From contig NZ_CP051293.1 in assembly GCF_013170805.1 (NCBI RefSeq), positions 2,424,001 through 2,488,000 on the forward strand: a DNA stretch of 64,000 bases, read 5' to 3'. A program made the translations under genes and the position numbers. The notes under the pieces were generated by a model. The model made no database searches. It was not told where the DNA came from and saw nothing but the letters and a program-made list of their open reading frames with translations. Position 1 is the first letter of the stretch. Every line of letters starts with the position of its first letter. This document shows positions 59,140 through 64,000 of the stretch, in pieces. This stretch comes from Mesorhizobium sp. NZP2077. GTDB lineage: Bacteria; Pseudomonadota; Alphaproteobacteria; Rhizobiales; Rhizobiaceae.

Positions 59140-61218
59140 CTACCGTCCCTCGCGGTACCACATCGAACCCATTGCCAGCAGCAGCAGGCCGAGGCCCAGG
59201 AAGCCGCCGAACAGCGGCACGCGCGAGACGGCTTTCAACACGCTGTCGTCGGTGGTGCGCAGGCCGATCCAGTCGCTGCCGAAGGCCTCGCCGGCCGCGC
59301 GCACCGGCACGATGGAGGGCAGGGTCACGTCGCTGCCGAGGGCCGTGGATGAGGCCAGCCGGCGCACGCTGCCGCCGGTGGCTTCCGCCGGCGCCCTCAG
59401 CCGGTTCTCGGTGGAGACGACGTCGGCGAATTCCGGCGCATTGACCGGGCCGACATGGGCGAGTGCCGTGAGATCGCCATTGGCGACCTGGAACAGGCCG
59501 ATCTCGTTGGTCTGGACACTGCCCAGGAAAACGCCTGGCTCGGATTTTTCGAGCTTGACGGTCACCGTCTTGCCCGACGGGGTGATGATCTGCGCGGGTC
59601 CGGGATCGTCCGCCATGGTCTGGCGGCGGATCTCCAGCACCATGCCGCGCCCATCGGCGGTCAGCCGCTCTTCCTCGAGCTCGGGCTCCTTCATCAGCCA
59701 GTGGGCTATGCGCCGGTAGAGCTGGACATGCGGGCCGCCGCCCTCGAAGCCGCGCGCCCATAGCCAGCCCTGGTCGGACAGAAGCATGCCGACGCGGCCT
59801 TCGCCCTTGCGGTCGAGCAGCAGCAGGGGGCGGTTGTCGGCGCCCTTCATCACCACTTCGCCTTGCGGGTTCTGCACGCCGATGGTGCGGAACCAGCGGC
59901 TCCAGTGCGGCGGCTCGGTGGCCGAACCATCGAGGCCGCGCGTCACCGGATGACGCTGGCCGAGTTCGGTCAGCCGCGGATAGAAGGCCTTTTCGACCAC
60001 CTCGCCGGTCGGCATCGCCGGCAGGGCCGACATCAGCGGCGTGCGCGCGATCGAAGCCTCGCCGGCATATTCGGGGCCGGCGGCGATCAGCAGCGCGCCG
60101 CCCTTTTCGACATATTCGGAGATGTAGTCGTAATAGAGGATCGGCAGCACGTCGCGGTGCTGGTAGCGGTCGAAGATGATGAGGTCGAAATCCTTGATCT
60201 TCTCGACGAACAGCTCACGGGTCGGGAAGGCGATCAGCGACAATTCGTTGATCGGCGTGCCGTCCTGCTTTTCCGGCGGCCGCAGGATGGTGAAATGGAC
60301 GAGATCGACCGAGGCGTCGGATTTCAAGAGATTGCGCCAGGTGCGCTCGCCCGCATGCGGCTCGCCCGATACGAGCAGCACGCGCAAATTCTCGCGGATA
60401 CCGTCGACCAGCGCGATGGCGCGGTTGTTGGTGTCGGTGAGTTCGCCCGGTTCACGGTCGATGGCCAATTCGATGATGTTGCGCCCGGCGCCCGGGATGG
60501 TCACCTGCAACGGCATTGGCTGGCCGACGGTGGCATGCTCGACCGAGACCTGCTCGCCATTGACCGAGACGCGCACATCGACCGGGCCGGTCTCGTTTTC
60601 CGTCGAAATGACGCGATAGCTCATGTCGAGCGGCTTGCCGACGATGCCGAAACGCGGCGCGTTCTCGAAGCGGATGCGGCGGTCCTTCTCGTGGTCGTTG
60701 CCGGTGATCAAAGCGTGCAGCGGGGCGTTGAAGTCGGGCGCGCCCGGGGGCGCGTCATGCACCTCGCCATCGGTGATCATGATGGCGCCACCGATGCGCG
60801 ACGGCGGCACGTCGCGGAAGGCGCCTTCCAGCGCGCCGAACAGCCGCGTTTCGGTACGCTCCTCGGCGGCATCGGACTTGCCTGCCTCGACGACGCGGAC
60901 ATCGAACTGCTTGAAGCGGCCAAGACGCTGCTGCAGCCCGGCTACCGCCTCATCGGTTTGCCTGGTGCGGTCGCCAATGTCCTGGCTCTGGCTGCGGTCG
61001 ACGACGAGGGCGACGACACTTTTCAGCGGCTCGCGCTCCTCATTGAGGAACACCGGGTTGAACAAGGCGGCGGCGAGCGCCAGCAGGGCGACGAAGCGCA
61101 GGACACCGCCGCGCTGGCGAAACCACAGGCCGACAAGCGCAAGCAGCGCCAGCGGCACCAGCACCAAAGCGAGCAACGGCCAGGAAATCAGCGGTTCGAA
61201 GGAGATCGACCAATTCAT
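59140..61218 (-). CDS. VWA/GATase-like membrane protein of Bat-type locus
   Basis: A 692-residue protein with N-terminal membrane helices (LISWPLLALVLVPLALLALV and GGVLRFVALLALAAALFN), then a von Willebrand A-like domain (VALVVDRSQSQDIGD as MIDAS, GAIMITDGEVHD), and a central glutamine-amidotransferase-like domain (YVEKGGALLIAAGPEYAG, GMLLSDQGWLWARGFEGGG). A C-terminal helix (LFGGFLGLGLLLLAMGSMWY) anchors the end. Many such proteins stand next to MoxR, DUF58 and DUF4159 genes and are thought to assist protein or enzyme maturation in the envelope. It starts one base after the stop of the upstream DUF4159 gene. Confidence 0.83.
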   Translation of the reverse strand: MNWSISFEPLISWPLLALVLVPLALLALVGLWFRQRGGVLRFVALLALAAALFNPVFLNEEREPLKSVVALVVDRSQSQDIGDRTRQTDEAVAGLQQRLGRFKQFDVRVVEAGKSDAAEERTETRLFGALEGAFRDVPPSRIGGAIMITDGEVHDAPPGAPDFNAPLHALITGNDHEKDRRIRFENAPRFGIVGKPLDMSYRVISTENETGPVDVRVSVNGEQVSVEHATVGQPMPLQVTIPGAGRNIIELAIDREPGELTDTNNRAIALVDGIRENLRVLLVSGEPHAGERTWRNLLKSDASVDLVHFTILRPPEKQDGTPINELSLIAFPTRELFVEKIKDFDLIIFDRYQHRDVLPILYYDYISEYVEKGGALLIAAGPEYAGEASIARTPLMSALPAMPTGEVVEKAFYPRLTELGQRHPVTRGLDGSATEPPHWSRWFRTIGVQNPQGEVVMKGADNRPLLLLDRKGEGRVGMLLSDQGWLWARGFEGGGPHVQLYRRIAHWLMKEPELEEERLTADGRGMVLEIRRQTMADDPGPAQIITPSGKTVTVKLEKSEPGVFLGSVQTNEIGLFQVANGDLTALAHVGPVNAPEFADVVSTENRLRAPAEATGGSVRRLASSTALGSDVTLPSIVPVRAAGEAFGSDWIGLRTTDDSVLKAVSRVPLFGGFLGLGLLLLAMGSMWYREGR

Positions 61219-61219
61219 C

Positions 61220-64000
61220 TTACTGCCCCAGCCGTTCGAGCAGTATGGGCACATGCACCTGGTCGGATTTGTAGTTGCCCGTCAGCATGTACATCATGAT
61301 GTTGACGCCGGCGCGCAGCGCGTAGATGCGCTGCATCGGGTCGTTCGGCACAGTCGGCAGCAGCGGGTCGCCATTCTCGTCGACCGCCCAGGCGCCGGCG
61401 AAATCATTGGCGGTGATCATGATCGGCGAGACGCCGTCGCCGGTGCGCACCGGACGGTTGTCGGCATTGCTGGCGTCTAGCGATGCTTCGACCCAGAGCG
61501 GGCTGCCGGCGAAACGGCCAGGGAATTCCGGCAGGATGAAGAAGGATTTGGTCAGCACATGGTCCGACGGCACGGGCTCCAGCGGCGGCACGTTGAGGTT
61601 GCCCAGGATGTCGCGCAGCCGCTCGGTCGCCGGGCTGGTGGAATCGGCGCCGATGCCGTTGGCGAACTGGTCGCGCGTGTCGAACAGCACCGTGCCGCCC
61701 TGTTGCATGTAGGCGTCGATGCGGGCGATCGCCGCCTGGCTGGGCATGGGTGCGGCAGGATCGATCGGCCAGTAGATCAAGGGATAGAAGGACAGCTCGT
61801 CCTTCGAAATGTCGACGCCGGCCGGTGCGCCGGGTTCGAGCGCGGTTTTCTCGATCAGGAAGCGGGTCAGGCCTTCGAGCCCGGCGCGACTGATCGAATC
61901 GTCGCCCGGCACGCCGGTCAGCACATAGGCGATGCGGGTCTTCGAAATCGCCTCGATGGCCGTATCGTCGCCCGGCTTGGCATCGTCGGCGCGGGCGAAA
62001 TCGGCATGGCCGAACAGTGTGCCAAGCGCAATCAGGATCGCTGCGGTGGTGGCCACGGTGCCGGCGCGGCGCGGCCGGCGCGAGAACAGGCCGCCCATCC
62101 AGAACACCGCCAGCGTATCGAGCAGCATCAGCACCAGGGCGGCCGCGACCAGCGAACCCTTCAAATTGCGCGATTCGTCGAAGGCATATTGGATCGTGGT
62201 GACCGGAACCGCGATTTGCGGGCGTGCCAGCGGTGCAAACGTGCTCGCGGCATCGAGCAAATTATGGGCGAAGACGCCGGTCTCGGAGCCGTAGAGCCCG
62301 GGCGGGTTCTCGAAGGTCACCGGCAGCGCGCCGGCGCCGGGCACCAGCGGCCGCGCATCCGGCGTCGGCGGCACCAGCGAGCCGTCGGCCGCGATCATGC
62401 GGTAGGGCGCCAGCGACGTCGCGGCGGCTTCGGCATTGGCGATCGCCGCGCCCTGGTTGCGCGAAAGCTGGACGATACGGCGCAGCATCTCGACGAAGCT
62501 GCCGGAGATCGGCAGGTTCGACCAGGTCGCCTCGGGGGTGACGTGGAACAGCACCAGTGTGCCTTTGCCTTTCTTCAGTCCGGTGACCAGCGGCGTGCCA
62601 TCGGCGAGCGCCGCCCAGGTGCGCTCGACGATGTCGGGTGTCGGCTCGGCCAGCACCTGCCTGCTTACAGTCACCTCGGTCGGCGGCGCCAGGTCGGCGA
62701 AGGGTCCGGCCTTGGGAAATTCGGTGACCGGCTGCGGCGACGTCCATGACAGCGCGCCGCCGAGCGAACGCTCGCCGGTGCGCAGGCGGACCGGCAGCAG
62801 ATCGTCATCATTGCCGGCGGCGGCCAGCCGCGAGCCGGCGAAACGCACCAGCGTGCCGCCATTGTCGACCCAGTCGACCAGCCTTTGCCGGACCTGCGCC
62901 GGGATGGTGCCGACGTCGGCCATGATGATCATCGCCGGCTTCTGGTCGAGGATCTGCGGGATGGCGTCGGCGAGATCGGCGCTCGACGGCTCGACCAGGT
63001 CGGCGAAAGGCTGCAGCGCGCGCCTGATGTAGTAGAGCGGCGACAGAAGCGGCTGCGCCTGGTCGGCCTCGGCCTGCGACAACAGCCCGACACGGCGGCG
63101 CTTGGAGCTTTCGTCGAGCACGCGCACCGCACCCGCCTGGCGCTCGCCGTCGAGCGCGATCGAGGCGAAGTCGTTGCGCAGCTCGAACGGCACCGCCATC
63201 GTGGCGGTGGCGGTGGCTCCGCCGGGTGCAAAGGTCAGCGTCGCATCGGCGATGCGGCGGCCCTTGTCGTCGAAGGCGCCGGCTGTGACCTGCGCCGGGG
63301 CCGGATCGCCCGCCGCGCGGATGGCGGTCAGCGCAAAGCCGTCGACCTGATTGTCGGCGCTGGTCAGACCGGTCAGGGAAAGCCGGTCGGCAGTTGCCCA
63401 GACGACGCGAGCAGCGTTCTTCGACAAAAGCGTGTTGAAGGCGGCCTCGTCACCCTTTGCCGCGAGGCCATCGGCGAGCACCGCGACGCTGGCGCCGGGC
63501 AAGGTCTGCAGCACGCCGGCGACGCGGGCATAGACGGCGGGCCGGTCGGTCGGGATCGGCCGCGGCTTGGCGGCGCGCAGCCGGTCGAGCGCGGCGGCGG
63601 CATCGAAGGGGCCGATCTCCGCATTGGCCTTTTCGGCGGTGAAGGCGATGATGACCGGCACGCCGTTCGAGCCGGCGTCCTTGATCAGCCGCTCGGCGGT
63701 GGCGACGCGCTTGTTCCAGTCGGCGGCGCTGGCCCAGTCATTGTCGATGACCAGCGCAAGGGCCGCGCCCTCGGCCGGCAGTTTTTCGCGCGGGTTGAAC
63801 ACCGGTTCGGCAAGAGCCGCGACGATGAGCCCCGCCATCAGCAGCCTGAGCAGCGTCAGCCACCAGGGGCTTTGATGCGGCGTCTCCTCGCGCTTCAGGA
63901 CGCGGGCGAGAATTTTCAGCGGCGGGAAGATCTCGGCCTGTGGCTTGGGCGGCGTCAGCCTGAGCAGCCACCAGATCACAGGCAGCGCCAGCAGGCCCCA
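61220..64000 (-). CDS. DUF4159/BatA-type membrane protein (5' end outside window)
   Basis: The frame runs open to the window edge (WGLLALPVIWWLLRLTPPKP at the start), so the N-terminus is cut. The N-terminal BatA-type double-TM domain begins with IWWLLRLTPPKP and continues with WWLTLLRLLMAGLIVAALAEP; a VWA-like part (ALALVIDNDWASAADW), a GATase-like middle (PAMIIMADVGTIPAQVRQRL and GTLVRFAGSRLAA), a central TM helix (LVAAALVLMLLDTLAVFWMG) and the C-terminal DUF4159 domain (KTRIAYVLTGVPGDDSISR, ELSFYPLIYWPI) follow. The likely upstream genes are a DUF58 protein and MoxR ATPase. Roles in envelope-protein maturation are assumed for the family. Confidence 0.87.
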   Translation of the reverse strand, partial: WGLLALPVIWWLLRLTPPKPQAEIFPPLKILARVLKREETPHQSPWWLTLLRLLMAGLIVAALAEPVFNPREKLPAEGAALALVIDNDWASAADWNKRVATAERLIKDAGSNGVPVIIAFTAEKANAEIGPFDAAAALDRLRAAKPRPIPTDRPAVYARVAGVLQTLPGASVAVLADGLAAKGDEAAFNTLLSKNAARVVWATADRLSLTGLTSADNQVDGFALTAIRAAGDPAPAQVTAGAFDDKGRRIADATLTFAPGGATATATMAVPFELRNDFASIALDGERQAGAVRVLDESSKRRRVGLLSQAEADQAQPLLSPLYYIRRALQPFADLVEPSSADLADAIPQILDQKPAMIIMADVGTIPAQVRQRLVDWVDNGGTLVRFAGSRLAAAGNDDDLLPVRLRTGERSLGGALSWTSPQPVTEFPKAGPFADLAPPTEVTVSRQVLAEPTPDIVERTWAALADGTPLVTGLKKGKGTLVLFHVTPEATWSNLPISGSFVEMLRRIVQLSRNQGAAIANAEAAATSLAPYRMIAADGSLVPPTPDARPLVPGAGALPVTFENPPGLYGSETGVFAHNLLDAASTFAPLARPQIAVPVTTIQYAFDESRNLKGSLVAAALVLMLLDTLAVFWMGGLFSRRPRRAGTVATTAAILIALGTLFGHADFARADDAKPGDDTAIEAISKTRIAYVLTGVPGDDSISRAGLEGLTRFLIEKTALEPGAPAGVDISKDELSFYPLIYWPIDPAAPMPSQAAIARIDAYMQQGGTVLFDTRDQFANGIGADSTSPATERLRDILGNLNVPPLEPVPSDHVLTKSFFILPEFPGRFAGSPLWVEASLDASNADNRPVRTGDGVSPIMITANDFAGAWAVDENGDPLLPTVPNDPMQRIYALRAGVNIMMYMLTGNYKSDQVHVPILLERLGQ

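Noticed and set aside
59863..61299. Plus-strand frame opposite the VWA/GATase gene
   Set aside because: Antisense shadow, no domain and no start signal.
1..64000. tRNA, rRNA, CRISPR array or insertion sequence
   Set aside because: No cloverleaf, direct-repeat array or transposase reading was recognised; the repeats present are short palindromic elements.

Overview
The window looks like a chromosomal segment of an alphaproteobacterium of the Rhizobiales, most likely Mesorhizobium or a close relative. The evidence is the high GC content, a CtrA/ChpT/EipA cell-cycle and envelope cluster, a NolR-like ArsR regulator, a fused anthranilate synthase TrpE(G) preceded by a Trp-rich leader peptide, a choXWV choline transporter, and several families of short palindromic intergenic repeats of the rhizobial mosaic type. 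No tRNA, rRNA, CRISPR array, prophage or intact insertion sequence was recognised.

Layout. 1-5.8 kb: an HxlR regulator, then fliJ, ctrA, a CheY-like receiver, chpT, eipA and a membrane-anchored coiled-coil protein; the ctrA upstream region has five GANTC sites in 96 bp. 5.8-16.2 kb: housekeeping and accessory genes (TrmH-type methyltransferase, NolR-like regulator, HugZ-like protein, SDR, GNAT, glutathionyl-hydroquinone reductase, Nudix, metallophosphoesterase, an unknown membrane protein behind a perfect TTAA-N7-TTAA CtrA box, alpha/beta hydrolase, TPR/winged-helix membrane protein). 16.4-20.6 kb: leuA with terminator, attenuator and leader peptide, divergent from an ATP-grasp/hydrolase pair. 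20.6-29.5 kb: MFS pump with divergent LysR, a frameshifted siderophore-interacting protein behind a RirA-type IRO box, AbrB-type membrane protein, monooxygenase, SDR, DsrE protein, a secreted protein with an internal duplication, and a frameshifted DUF4272 gene. 29.5-42.4 kb: CDF transporter, trpE(G) with trpL attenuator, PEP-mutase-family protein, aspartoacylase-family protein, MFS pump, FAD disulfide reductase, DUF4126, sugar acetyltransferase, GlxA-type regulator with divergent cysteine hydrolase, and fhs.

42.8-50.2 kb holds a six-gene minus-strand cluster that I cannot match to any characterised pathway: a long cytosolic coiled-coil protein, an unknown soluble protein, a small multi-TM protein, a divergent AAA+ ATPase, a second unknown soluble protein and a DUF2333 membrane protein. 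It is the best candidate here for an undescribed system. 50.4-57.1 kb: cytochrome c, thymidine kinase, choXWV (with a terminator hairpin between choX and choW) and an EnvZ/OmpR-type two-component pair. 57.4-64 kb: two small secreted proteins, a small membrane protein, ClpS, and the end of a MoxR/Bat-like locus (VWA/GATase-like membrane protein plus a DUF4159 protein cut by the window edge).

Starts were moved inward from the longest reading frame wherever a ribosome binding site, leader or family alignment argued for it. Two genes (siderophore-interacting protein and DUF4272) carry single-base frameshifts that may be real decay or assembly errors.
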